Source: Micromonospora olivasterospora (GTDB taxonomy: Bacteria > Actinomycetota > Actinomycetes > Mycobacteriales > Micromonosporaceae). Taken from it: 64,000 nt of DNA. The position numbers were made by a program, and so were the translations under genes. Under the pieces are notes generated by a model, which ran no database searches, was not told the DNA's origin, and saw only the letters and a list, made by a program, of their open reading frames with translations. Location of the stretch: contig NZ_VLKE01000001.1 in NCBI RefSeq assembly GCF_007830265.1, positions 6,696,001-6,760,000 on the forward strand, in the 5' to 3' direction. Shown here piece by piece: positions 1 through 8,655 of the stretch (the first letter of the stretch is position 1; the number at the start of each line of letters is the position of its first letter).

Positions 1-467
1 CCCGTCAGCTGAACGCACTCCGCCGGCCATGTCAAACTTCGGGGAAATCTTCACCAGCCGCCACAGGCACCGCCTCAACACCTGAATCATCACCGTGGCC
101 GCCGACGATCAACCTGACCTGCACTCATTCGTCGCCGGTCTACCATGACGCCGTCCTCAGCGGGCCTGCCCCCTGCCTCGCAGCTCCGGCAGCGTCGAAA
201 GCCACGTCAACCGAATCAAATGACCAAACCACGGATGCACTGCCCGGCAACCCTCGACCTGCTCCATAAGCGCGTCCTGCTGAGCTGACAGTGCCACTCC
301 GGTTCCCGGAAGGTGGGCCAGATCCAGGGTTCAGTGGCAGTTGACGCCAATTCCGCGTCACATTCCCAATGTAGCCACCCGTCACCAGTGAATAACCGCG
401 CCCGGTCAGCAGTGGGTACGCCTGTGCACCAGCGCATGCGCGCGGCGAAGCCGCGACAACGAAGCGT
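1..467. other. Region without a recognisable gene
   Basis: No reading frame here resembles a known family. A plus-strand frame entering from the left edge stops near base 90 and could be the last ~28 codons of a gene outside the window, but it is too short to name. The remaining open frames on both strands have arginine/proline/serine-rich translations typical of unread frames in high-GC DNA. Confidence 0.4.
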
Positions 468-680
468 TTACCTTTCGTACATTTGAAGACCATTCCCCAT
501 CGCGAAGAAGGTAGGAGCCCATTCGCCGACAAAAATCCCCCACCGATCCGCACGTTCGATGCCGGCGTGCTCGAATCGCTTGGAAAGCAGCCAGCTTGTG
601 AACGCCAGCGCAACACTCGCCATGCCGGCCATGTAGCAGTGTTCCGCCCTCAGCCCCGCATCGTGCAACTTCTTCAACAT
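468..680 (-). CDS. Small conserved hypothetical membrane protein (70 aa)
   Basis: A 70-residue protein with one hydrophobic stretch at about residues 14-32 that could span the membrane, followed by a polar segment ending in a conserved-looking WGIFVGEWAPTFFAMGNGL block. A good ribosome binding site (GAGGAG) lies about nine bases before the ATG, which supports both the start and the reality of the gene. I recall very similar 70-residue proteins from other actinomycetes, all of unknown function; this is from memory, not a search. It stands alone, with no operon partner nearby. Function is unknown. Confidence 0.65.
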   Translation of the reverse strand: MLKKLHDAGLRAEHCYMAGMASVALAFTSWLLSKRFEHAGIERADRWGIFVGEWAPTFFAMGNGLQMYER

Positions 681-1135
681 CGAACCTAACTCCTCATCTT
701 GCGTTTAGAGGTGACAACCTCATGGGTTTCGCGGGGGTTACCCCGCAAACTGCGATCTACACGCTCATCCCAAACAACGTCGCTCGCGACGCATCCAGCA
801 CCGAGCGCCCATGACCGCTGCGGCTGGCAAAGCTTCTCGCGGTGGGGGTGCCGACTTGGCGTGTCTGGAGGCAGTAGGTTCGTCCGGCTCGACGGACGGC
901 ATGCCGACGATCAGCGACTTGGACCGGGCTGACCGCCGCCCGCGACGAGACGGCTCGTATCGGGAGGAATCCACTTGTCGTCGCGCTGCTCCGGGCGCTC
1001 GCTGCCGCGGGCAGCACGGACGGCACGCCCAGAAGGCTCGACGACGCTGGGCACTCGGCTGCATAGGACGAGCAATCCCCTGCCAGTGCAGTGGTGAACG
1101 TACGCTGTCATCGACGCGTAAACTGGTTCTACTCA
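681..1135. other. Intergenic stretch, no supported gene
   Basis: Roughly 450 bases between the small membrane protein and an IS110 transposase fragment. Overlapping open frames occur on both strands, but none has a recognisable motif or a convincing ribosome binding site. Part may be decayed mobile-element DNA continuing from the IS110 fragment to the right. Confidence 0.35.
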
Positions 1136-1432
1136 TCAATTCCTCGGTCGGCACCCACAACCCGAAGATGCCGACGAGGCTGGCAAAGTCGTCGCCGAGG
1201 TCGATGACGCCGTCGAGGCCCGGCCTTCGGTGCGCAGGGCAACCACAGCGACGCTGCGGGCATCGCCCGGGTCGGTCTTGCGGCCCTGGCCGGTGGCGAA
1301 CACCCGGGACCGGGCGGACAGCTTCGCGGGAACGTCCACCACGGTTCCGCCGTCAGCGACCAGCCGTTGAGCGATGTGCCGCCCGATGCCGTCGCAGCCC
1401 TTGACCGCCCAAAGGCGGTCTCGTTCCAGGGA
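1136..1432 (-). pseudogene. IS110-family transposase fragment
   Basis: The minus strand encodes a block reading WAVKGCDGIGRHIAQRLVAD, then VVDVPAKLSARSRVFATGQG and RKTDPGDARSVAVVALRTEG. This is the middle of the N-terminal RNase-H-like DEDD domain of IS110 transposases; the KTDxxDA motif supplies catalytic aspartates. The N-terminal start, the rest of the catalytic domain and the C-terminal Tnp_20 domain are missing, and the frame loses similarity after about base 1200. It is a dead remnant of 80-100 residues against a usual length near 400. It sits next to another mobile-element remnant, the recombinase tail at 1.5 kb. Confidence 0.75.
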
Positions 1433-1499
1433 ATGGCGTGGTCGGCTGCCGTCATCCCTGGCCTGGCTCGGGCAAGGCCTGTCCGTCTTGTCCTCTGGC

Positions 1500-1625
1500 C
1501 AGCGGGTGGGGCTGGCCCGTCATGGCGGCGAGCGCGGCGGCGACGGCGTGTAGGTCGGCTTTGATGTAGGTGGTGGTGGCGGGTCCGCGGCGGTCGGTGT
1601 GGCCGGCGTAGGCGCGGGCCATGGC
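1500..1625 (-). pseudogene. C-terminal remnant of a tyrosine recombinase
   Basis: The minus strand reads MARAYAGHTDRRGPATTTYI followed by KADLHAVAAALAAMTGQPHP. This looks like the last box of a phage-type integrase: the Gly-His of box II, then the catalytic Tyr about a dozen residues later in TTTYI, then a helical tail. Nothing upstream resembles the rest of an integrase. A closely related tail, in the same orientation, lies near 45.3 kb. Assignment as a recombinase tail rests on this short motif only. Confidence 0.5.
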
Positions 1626-1800
1626 GGGGACAGCAGGGCGACCATGTCTCGGGCCTCGTCGATCCCGACGGCCGGGCGCCACCGGTGGCCGGTGGCGCAT
1701 ATACCGCTCCGGGTGGCACCTCTCAGCCCAAACGCCCCGCCAGGCCCCGGTGGTCTACCCCTGACCTGGCCGTTCGGCGAAAGGGCGCGATGGCCTCGGG

Positions 1801-4143
1801 TCAACCTGGGCCTACTACTCGGCGGGGTTGAGGGAGATGGTAGTCCTCCTCTTCCTGTGCCAGGTGCAGGCGGAGCAGGGCGTCCAGGCCGTACAGGGCG
1901 GCGAGCAGGTCGGGTATCTCGTCGTGGCGCAGCCGGCCGTCCGGGTGCTGGACCAGGTGGCCGCCGATCCGGTCCACCAGCCGGCTGATCTCCACGTGCC
2001 CCCGGCTCATCGTCGAGGTCGCCTCGTCGCTGCCGAGCGGGCCGGCCAGGGCCGGGTAGAGGTGCCGTTCCTCGGCTGCCTCGTGCGGCAGCACCTCGTC
2101 GACCAGCCGCCGGTGCACGTCCCGCAGGGCCGGTACGCACTCCGCCGCGTCGGGGCGGGTGGCCACCAGGTCGGCGCTGTCGCGCAGCCGGTCCAGCACG
2201 TCCCGTACCCCGCCGTGCTCACCGGCATAACGGTCGAGCATCGCCCGGGTCTCCGGCGAGACGTCGCGGGGGCGCAGGCCGCCGCGCAGGGCGCGGAGCG
2301 CGTTGACGATCACCAGCACGTCGATGCCCTCCTGGAGGAACGCGCCGGCGACCGGGGGCAGCCCGCCCGCGGCGGCCGCCACCATCGCCACGACGGCCAG
2401 GCCCATCCCGACGGTGGCGCTCTGCACCGCGATGCGGCGGGCATACCGGGCGATCTCGACGGCGTCGGCGAGCCGGTCCAGCCGGTCCACGGTAAGCACC
2501 GCGTCGGCCACGTCGGCCGAGGCGGTCGCCCCGGTGGCGCCCATCGCCATCCCGACGTGCGCCTCGGCCAGCGCCGGCGCGTCGTTGACGCCGTCGCCGA
2601 CCATCACGGTCACCGCCCGGCCGGACTCCTCCTTCACCCGGTCGACCTTCGCCTGCGGCGAGCACTGGGCGATCACGTCGTCCACCCCGACGATCCGGGC
2701 GACCTGCTCGGCCGTGCGCGGCCGGTCACCGGTAACCATCACCAGACGGTTCAGCCCGGCCTGCCGGAGCCGCCGCACGGTACGTCGGGCGTCGGGGCGT
2801 ACCGGGTCCTCCAGCAGGATCACGCCGAGCGGGCCGTGGTCGTCGCTGACCCAGACGGTGGACCGGCCGGCCAGCTCGGCGCGCTCGCGGGCCCGCTGCG
2901 CCCACTCGGGCGGTTCGCCGGCGAGCTGGCCGACGCGGACCAGGCGGCCGTCCACCCGGCCGGTCACCCCGCGGCCCGGCTCCTCCGTGACGTCCGCCGG
3001 CTCGGCCAAGGGCAGCCGCTGCTCGTGGGCCTGCCGAACCAGGGCGGCGGCCAAAACGTGTGGGGAGAGCTGTTCGACGGAGGCGGCCAGCCGCAGCACC
3101 TCGTCCCGGTCGCCGCCGGGCGCGACCACCGTCTCGGCGGCGCGCGGCCGGCCCGCGGTGAGCGTCCCGGTCTTGTCCATCAGCAGGGTGCGGGCCCGGC
3201 CCAGCATTTCCAGCGACCCGCCGTCGCGGACCAGTACGCCGCGGCGGGCCACCCGGGACAGCCCGGAGACGATGGCGATCGGGGTGGCCAGCAGCAGCGG
3301 GCAGGGGGTCGCCACCACCAGGACCGCCACCGCGCGGATGAACTGCCCGCTGAGCAGCCAGGCCGCGCCGGCCAGCAGCAGGGTGAACGGCACGAACGCG
3401 GCCGCGTAGCGGTCGGCGAGGCGGACCATCGGGGCCTTGTGCGCGGTGGCCTCCTCGGCGAGCCGGACGATCCCGGCGTACGTGCTCTCCGCCGCGTTCT
3501 TCCGGGCCCGCAGACCGAAGCCCGCGCCGGCGTTGACCACGCCGCTGGCCACCTGCTCGCCGGCGGCTCGGGTGACCAGCTGCGACTCGCCAGTGACCAC
3601 CGACTCGTCCAGTGTCGCGGGCTCCTCGACCGTCCCGTCCACCGGCACCACGTCACCGGGCCCGACCACCAACCGGTCCCCCACCGTCACCCGCTCCAGC
3701 GGCACCACCTCGATCCCGCCGTCCGGGGTACGCCGCCGGGCCTGCCGAGGCGCGCGTTCTAGCAGTGCCCGCAGGTCCCGGCTGGCCCGCCGCTCGGCGT
3801 AGTTCTCCAGCGCCTGCCCGGTGGCGACCATCACGGCGATCACCGCGCCGGCCAGGTACTCGCGGACCAGCAGCGTGCCGACCAGCGCCAGCACGGCGAT
3901 CACGTCCACCCCGAACTGCCGGCGCCATAGCTGCCGCAGCGTCGTCCAGGTGGCCGGCAGCAGCGCTGCCACGGTCACCGCCGCCCAGACCAGCTGGGCC
4001 GCGCCCCGCATCCCGGCGAGCCACAACCCGGCGCCCACCAGCACGGCCACCGTGAGCAGGGTCAGTGGTGCCCACTGCCGCCAATCCACCCGGTGCCCCG
4101 GCACCGGGCGCTCCGGTACGCACTCACGCGGTTCCGCTCCCAC
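1801..4143 (-). CDS. Heavy-metal P1B-type ATPase with C-terminal hemerythrin-like domain
   Basis: A 780-residue cytoplasmic-membrane transporter expected to export a transition metal at the cost of ATP. Visible P-type ATPase landmarks are the actuator TGES at 184-187, the intramembrane metal-binding TPCPL at 279-283, the phosphorylated DKTGT at 323-327, an SPH version of the usual P1B SEHP signature, and GDGVNDAP near 520. There is no N-terminal HMA or CxxC metal-binding domain. After the last membrane helices, about residues 630-770 form a four-helix region with spaced His/Glu (HEAAEERHLYPAL, SRGHVEISRL, HLAQEEEDYH) typical of hemerythrin/HHE diiron proteins. GTG is used as start; no strong ribosome binding site is seen. 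It is divergent from the Acg-like nitroreductase, a pairing familiar from actinobacterial dormancy (DosR-type) regions. The transported metal cannot be read from the sequence. Confidence 0.88.
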   Translation of the reverse strand: MGAEPRECVPERPVPGHRVDWRQWAPLTLLTVAVLVGAGLWLAGMRGAAQLVWAAVTVAALLPATWTTLRQLWRRQFGVDVIAVLALVGTLLVREYLAGAVIAVMVATGQALENYAERRASRDLRALLERAPRQARRRTPDGGIEVVPLERVTVGDRLVVGPGDVVPVDGTVEEPATLDESVVTGESQLVTRAAGEQVASGVVNAGAGFGLRARKNAAESTYAGIVRLAEEATAHKAPMVRLADRYAAAFVPFTLLLAGAAWLLSGQFIRAVAVLVVATPCPLLLATPIAIVSGLSRVARRGVLVRDGGSLEMLGRARTLLMDKTGTLTAGRPRAAETVVAPGGDRDEVLRLAASVEQLSPHVLAAALVRQAHEQRLPLAEPADVTEEPGRGVTGRVDGRLVRVGQLAGEPPEWAQRARERAELAGRSTVWVSDDHGPLGVILLEDPVRPDARRTVRRLRQAGLNRLVMVTGDRPRTAEQVARIVGVDDVIAQCSPQAKVDRVKEESGRAVTVMVGDGVNDAPALAEAHVGMAMGATGATASADVADAVLTVDRLDRLADAVEIARYARRIAVQSATVGMGLAVVAMVAAAAGGLPPVAGAFLQEGIDVLVIVNALRALRGGLRPRDVSPETRAMLDRYAGEHGGVRDVLDRLRDSADLVATRPDAAECVPALRDVHRRLVDEVLPHEAAEERHLYPALAGPLGSDEATSTMSRGHVEISRLVDRIGGHLVQHPDGRLRHDEIPDLLAALYGLDALLRLHLAQEEEDYHLPQPRRVVGPG

Positions 4144-4357
4144 CTGCGGATCGTCTCAGCGGCACGGGTCGCCGGACCGCGTAAAAGGAGTAATCCGACG
4201 CGGATCGAAACCCGAGGCAGGGATCCTGCACACCGGGTGAACCGGCCTTTGTACCCCGGAGGATGGAGCGACAACACCGCCCGGGACGCGGCCAGCGTGC
4301 GGCACGATGAGAAAACCGGGGTGGGGCACGATGGGGGAAAATGGAAAGGTCGTGACG

Positions 4358-5368
4358 ATGAGCCACGAGACGCCGGCTACCGATCGTCCGCTGACCACCG
4401 CGCTCACCGAGGCCGCCGCGACGTCCGGTCGCGCCCCCTCGGTGCATAACACCCAGCCGTGGCGCTGGAAGGTCCTCCCGGACGCGCTGGAACTGCGGAT
4501 GGTGCGGGACCCGCAGCTCGCCGCGACCGACCCGGATGCCCGGCTGACGGTGCTGAGCTGCGGCGCCGGGCTGCACCACGCGCGCGTGGCGCTGGCCGCC
4601 GAGGGCTGGACGGCGCTGGTGGAGCGGCTGCCCGACCCGAAACAGCCGGAACTGCTCGCCCGACTCACCGGATTCCGGCACACCGGGGCGGACCCCGACG
4701 CCATGCGTCTCGTGCAGTGCATGCAGGTCCGGCACACCGACCGCCGGCCGGTCAGCGACGAGCCCGTGCCCGCCCCGGCGCTCGACGAGATCGCCAAGGC
4801 GACCGACGCCGAGGGCGGGCGACTCCAGGTGCTCAGGTCCGACCAGGTAATGGAGCTGGCCGCCGCGGCGGCTCAGGCCGCGGTGGTCGCGGCGGCGGAG
4901 CCGGAGCTCCGCGAGGAGCTGGCGTACTGGACCAGCCGGGCCGGCCCCGGCACCGGACTGCCGCCCGAGGTGCTGCCCGAGCAGGCCGCGCGGACCACAG
5001 TGCCGGGCCGGGACTTCGGCCGGCCCGGCACCCTGCCGGTCGGCCCCGGGCACGACCGGGCAGCCGTCTACGCAATCCTCTGGAACACCGACGACGAGCC
5101 GGACAACTGGCTACGGGCTGGCGAGGCGCTCTCCGCCGCCTGGCTGGCCGCCACCCGGCTCGGGCTCTCCGTGGTGCCGCTCAGCGGTGTGGTGGAGGTG
5201 GAAGGCACCCGGCAGACGCTGCGCGGGCTGCTGGCCGGCCTCGGCTTCCCGTACCTCGCGCTGCGGCTCGGGATCGCGGACCTGACGCACGCGGGCCCCC
5301 CGCACACCCCGCGCCTGCCCACCGGGCAGGTCGTCGACACCTCCGCGCTACGTGGCGAGGCCGCCTGA
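4358..5368 (+). CDS. Acg-family FMN-binding nitroreductase
   Basis: A protein of about 336 residues resembling the Acg family of nitroreductases, known from the hypoxia/dormancy regulon of mycobacteria and found next to similar genes in many actinomycetes. The diagnostic APSVHNTQPW motif lies close to the N-terminus, and the protein ends with the second half of the duplicated nitroreductase fold. I chose the ATG at 4358 because GGAAAGG lies just upstream at 4343-4349; in-frame ATGs at 4307 and 4331 lack this. The family probably binds FMN in a closed site and may sequester flavin or reduce nitro/quinone compounds; the physiological substrate is not known. It is transcribed away from the metal ATPase, so the 214-base gap between them probably holds both promoters, although I could not identify a convincing DosR box. 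Confidence 0.85.
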   Translation: MSHETPATDRPLTTALTEAAATSGRAPSVHNTQPWRWKVLPDALELRMVRDPQLAATDPDARLTVLSCGAGLHHARVALAAEGWTALVERLPDPKQPELLARLTGFRHTGADPDAMRLVQCMQVRHTDRRPVSDEPVPAPALDEIAKATDAEGGRLQVLRSDQVMELAAAAAQAAVVAAAEPELREELAYWTSRAGPGTGLPPEVLPEQAARTTVPGRDFGRPGTLPVGPGHDRAAVYAILWNTDDEPDNWLRAGEALSAAWLAATRLGLSVVPLSGVVEVEGTRQTLRGLLAGLGFPYLALRLGIADLTHAGPPHTPRLPTGQVVDTSALRGEAA

Positions 5369-5401
5369 CGGGGAAGCCGGCACCCTCGACCTTGCCGGCG
5401 G

Positions 5402-5797
5402 TCAGTCGCGGACGGCGCCTTGGGCGGCGCGGCGGCTGATCCGGCCGCCGCCGGGGCCGCGCAACAGTTCTGCCACGCCGACCGCCGGCGGCACCGCGAG
5501 CAGCGGTCCGAGCAGGTACGCCCACCGGGCCCGGGGCTGCCCGGGCATCAGGGCCGGGCCGAAGGGGCGGAAGACGTTCATCGACGCTCCGGTCAGCGGT
5601 GAGGCCCAAAGCCCGGCGAGGGCCAGGTATCCGCCGACGGCGAGGGCCGCCAGCGGTCCGACGTTCTGCGCGCCGGAGACGGTGCCGAGGATGGTGCTGA
5701 TCAGCCCGACGGTGAGGATCAGTTTCCAGACCAGGGCAAGCGGGCCGCGAAGCGGGAGTTGGTGGACACTGGCGATGATCCATTGGTAGGTGTTTTA
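5402..5797 (-). pseudogene. Truncated aquaporin (MIP family)
   Basis: The minus-strand frame reads ILGTVSGAQNVGPLAALAVG, then LAGLWASPLTGASMN and a tail WAYLLGPLLAVPPAVGVAEL. This matches the C-terminal half (about three of six helices) of actinobacterial MIP channels. An in-frame stop lies just upstream of the homology and there is no start codon, so the N-terminal half is missing. The second pore motif, normally NPA after GASM, reads NVF here, so even the remaining half is damaged. The channel cannot be functional as it stands. It separates the nitroreductase from the formate dehydrogenase operon. Confidence 0.7.
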
Positions 5798-5971
5798 CAG
5801 GCTTATGCTCCTTACCTTCGAGCGCCGGGATCGGCCGCGATGAGCCAGCCCCAGCCACAGCCGGTCAACACGCTGCGCGACTTCGGCGGAGCTTGCTGAC
5901 CTTGCCGGCCTACCGACTGGCAGGAGCTTGCATTCATGTAGCGCGAGTTCGCCCGCCGTCTAGCCCTGTGA

Positions 5972-8653
5972 TTACGAAACCGGGCTCAGAGACACCGCGG
6001 TGATCTTGTATTCGGGGCAGCCGGTTTCGGTGTCGGTGGCGTCGGAGGTGAGGGCGTTGGTGGGGGTGTCGGGGAAGTTGAAGGCGGTGAATAGCTGGCC
6101 GGGGGCGATCGTGTCGGTCAGGTGGACGGGGAAGGTGACGGTTGCCCGTCGGCTGGTCACTTCGACGAGGTCACCGTCGGCTAGTTCGAGCCGTGCGGCG
6201 TCGTCGGGGTGCAGGTCGAGGACCTCGTGTGGGTGGAGTTGCTGGTTGGGGGTGCGGCGGCTCATCGAGCCGCTGTTGTAGTGCACCAGCCGGCGCCCGG
6301 TGATCAGGACGTACGGGAAGCTGGTGTCTGGTTGCTCGCCCGGCGGCAGGTACGGCCGGACGGCGAGCGCGGCGCGGCCGTCGGGGGTGGCGAACGAGTC
6401 GAGGTAGAGGCGTCCCTCGCCGGGTTGGTCCGGACCACGGCAGGGCCAGTGCAGTGGCCCGTCGCGGTCGAGTCGGGTGTGTGAGATACCGGCGAAGGTG
6501 GGGGTCAGTGCGGCGCATTCCGCCATCGCGTCGGCGGGGGTGGGGCAGCCGAGGTCGGCGCCCATCGCGCAGGCGAGCAGGTGCAGGATATCGAAGTCGC
6601 TGCGGGCCTGTCCGGGTGGGTCCAGCGCCGGGCGGACCCGCTGGATGCGGCGGTCGAAGTTGACGAAGGTGCCGTCCTTTTCGAGGAAGGGCACTGCCGG
6701 GAACACGATGTCGGCGTGTTCGGCGGTGGTGGAGAGGAACAGGTCGTGGTTGATGACGAGGTCGCAGGCGGCCAGTGCCCGACGTACGTTGCCGCTGTCG
6801 GGGTCGGTCTGTGCGATGTCCTCGCCGATGACGTACATCGCCCGCACTCGTCCGGCGATGGCTGAGGCGAACATGTCCAGGATGCGCAGCCCGGGCCGGG
6901 CGGGCACCTCGGCCTGCCAGGCTCGGTTGAATCGGGCGCGGACGCCGGGGTCGGCAACGTGCTGGTAGCCGGGGAGCATGTCTGGCAGGGCGCCCATGTC
7001 GGAGGCGCCTTGGACGTTGTTCTGCCCGCGCATGGACAGGATGCCGCAGCAGTCGGGGGTGCCGACGGCGCCTTTGAGGATGGCGAGGTTGGACAGGGTG
7101 CGTACGCCGTCGGTGCCGTGGGCGTGTTCGGTGATGCCGAGGCCGTAGACGATCGCCGGGCGGCGTGCGGCCCCGTAGAGGCGGGCCGCCGCGACCAGCG
7201 CCTCGGGCGCGACGCCGGCGAGCCGTGCCGCGTGGTCGGGCGGGTAGTCGCCCAGCAACGCGGTGAGCTCGTCGAGGCCGCTGGCCCGGGTGCGGAGGAA
7301 GTCCTCGTCGGCGTATCCCTCGTCGAGTAGCACCCGGGCGATGCCGTTGAAGACGGCGACGTTGGACCCGGGTCTGGCTTGGACGTGCACGTCGGCCATT
7401 TCGGCGAGGTCGATGCGGCGGGGGTCGATGACGATAAGCCGTGCGCCGCGTAGCACCAGCTGTTTGATCCGGGCCCCGACGACCGGGTGGGCCTCGGTGG
7501 GGTTCGCGCCGGCGATCAGGATGCAGTCGGTTTGGTCGAGGTCATCGACGGAGTTGGTGCCACCGGCGTAGCCGAACGCGGCGGCGAGGCCGACCGCGGA
7601 CGGGGCGTGGCACAGCCGGGAGCAGTTGTCGATGTTGTTGGTGCCAAGCACGGTGCGGGCGAACTTCTGGGCGAGGTAGTTCTCCTCGTTGGTTGCCCGG
7701 GCGGAGGAGATCATGCCGATGGCGTCGGGCCCATGGTGGTCGCGGATGGCGGCCAGCCGGGTCGCGGCGACGGTGAGGGCCTCCTGCCAGGATGCGGGTC
7801 GTAGCGGCGAGTCCCGGCCGCCGTCGCGGATCAGTGGGGTGGTCAGCCGCTCCCGGGACCGGGTGAACGCGTGCGCGAACCGGCCTTTGACGCAGGCGTG
7901 GCCGCGGTTGACCGGGGCGCCGTGCACGGGGGTGATCGCGGCGACGGCTGCGTCGCGGACGTGCACCCGCAGGGTGCAGCCCACGCCGCAGTACCCGCAG
8001 GTGGTGGTGGTCGTCCGGCTGATCGGGTTGGGGTCGGCCAGCCCTGGTTCGGACAGTGCACCGCTCGGGCAGGTGTCGACGCAGCCGCCGCAGGCCACGC
8101 AGGGGGACGACACCCAGGGCCCGCCGGTGCCGGCCACGACGACGGTGTCGAACCCGCGCCCGGCGAGGGAGAGCGCGAAGGTGCCCTGTACCTCGGCGCA
8201 CATGCGTACGCAGCGGTTGCAGGCGATGCACAGGTCCCGGTCGAGTTTCACGTACGGGTGCGAGTGATCGACGCCCGCGTTCCGGGTCGCGCCGTCGAAC
8301 CGGGTTGCGGGCAGGCCGAAGTGCTGGCAGGCGCGGACCAGTTCGCTGCGTTCGGCGGGGATGTCGAGCGCCCGTGCGGGCAGTTGGGACACGAGGAGCT
8401 CCAGGGCGAGCCGTGCGGACCTACAGGCAGCTGGGTCGTCGGTGTGTATCTCCATCCCGTCGACGGCGGGGGTGGTGCACGCGGGCATCGCCCGTCCCCG
8501 CACGCCGACGAGGCAGACCCGGCATGATCCCTGCGGGGTGAGCCGCTCGTCGTAGCACAGGGTCGGCACCACCGCCCCGGCCACCCGTACGGCGTCCAGC
8601 ACGGTGGCACCCTCGGTCACCTCGACGCCGATGTTGTCGACGGATAACTGCAT
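5972..8653 (-). CDS. fdhF: NAD-linked formate dehydrogenase, catalytic alpha subunit
   Basis: An 893-residue molybdopterin enzyme that oxidises formate to CO2. In order: an N-terminal [2Fe-2S] ferredoxin domain (Cys33, 44, 47, 59); a NuoG-like cluster region and two [4Fe-4S] ferredoxin motifs (CIACNRC...C at 142-152 and CVACGGC...C at 185-195); the CGYCGVGC [4Fe-4S] motif starting at 219; then the bis-MGD catalytic body. The probable molybdenum ligand is Cys348 in SRLCHAPS, where some homologues use selenocysteine. The C-terminal MGD-binding domain is complete. I start at the ATG at 8653 because the ferredoxin domain begins exactly there, although the frame stays open far upstream. It lies two bases after the stop of the NuoE-NuoF subunit, so the two are co-transcribed, in keeping with a soluble FdsABG-type enzyme passing electrons to NAD+. 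Confidence 0.93.
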   Translation of the reverse strand: MQLSVDNIGVEVTEGATVLDAVRVAGAVVPTLCYDERLTPQGSCRVCLVGVRGRAMPACTTPAVDGMEIHTDDPAACRSARLALELLVSQLPARALDIPAERSELVRACQHFGLPATRFDGATRNAGVDHSHPYVKLDRDLCIACNRCVRMCAEVQGTFALSLAGRGFDTVVVAGTGGPWVSSPCVACGGCVDTCPSGALSEPGLADPNPISRTTTTTCGYCGVGCTLRVHVRDAAVAAITPVHGAPVNRGHACVKGRFAHAFTRSRERLTTPLIRDGGRDSPLRPASWQEALTVAATRLAAIRDHHGPDAIGMISSARATNEENYLAQKFARTVLGTNNIDNCSRLCHAPSAVGLAAAFGYAGGTNSVDDLDQTDCILIAGANPTEAHPVVGARIKQLVLRGARLIVIDPRRIDLAEMADVHVQARPGSNVAVFNGIARVLLDEGYADEDFLRTRASGLDELTALLGDYPPDHAARLAGVAPEALVAAARLYGAARRPAIVYGLGITEHAHGTDGVRTLSNLAILKGAVGTPDCCGILSMRGQNNVQGASDMGALPDMLPGYQHVADPGVRARFNRAWQAEVPARPGLRILDMFASAIAGRVRAMYVIGEDIAQTDPDSGNVRRALAACDLVINHDLFLSTTAEHADIVFPAVPFLEKDGTFVNFDRRIQRVRPALDPPGQARSDFDILHLLACAMGADLGCPTPADAMAECAALTPTFAGISHTRLDRDGPLHWPCRGPDQPGEGRLYLDSFATPDGRAALAVRPYLPPGEQPDTSFPYVLITGRRLVHYNSGSMSRRTPNQQLHPHEVLDLHPDDAARLELADGDLVEVTSRRATVTFPVHLTDTIAPGQLFTAFNFPDTPTNALTSDATDTETGCPEYKITAVSLSPVS

Positions 8654-8655
8654 CT

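Noticed and set aside
1828..3762. A 644-residue open frame on the plus strand
   Set aside because: It lies exactly antisense to the metal ATPase and is rich in Arg, Gly, Pro, His; no motif, no ribosome binding site. It is a high-GC shadow frame.
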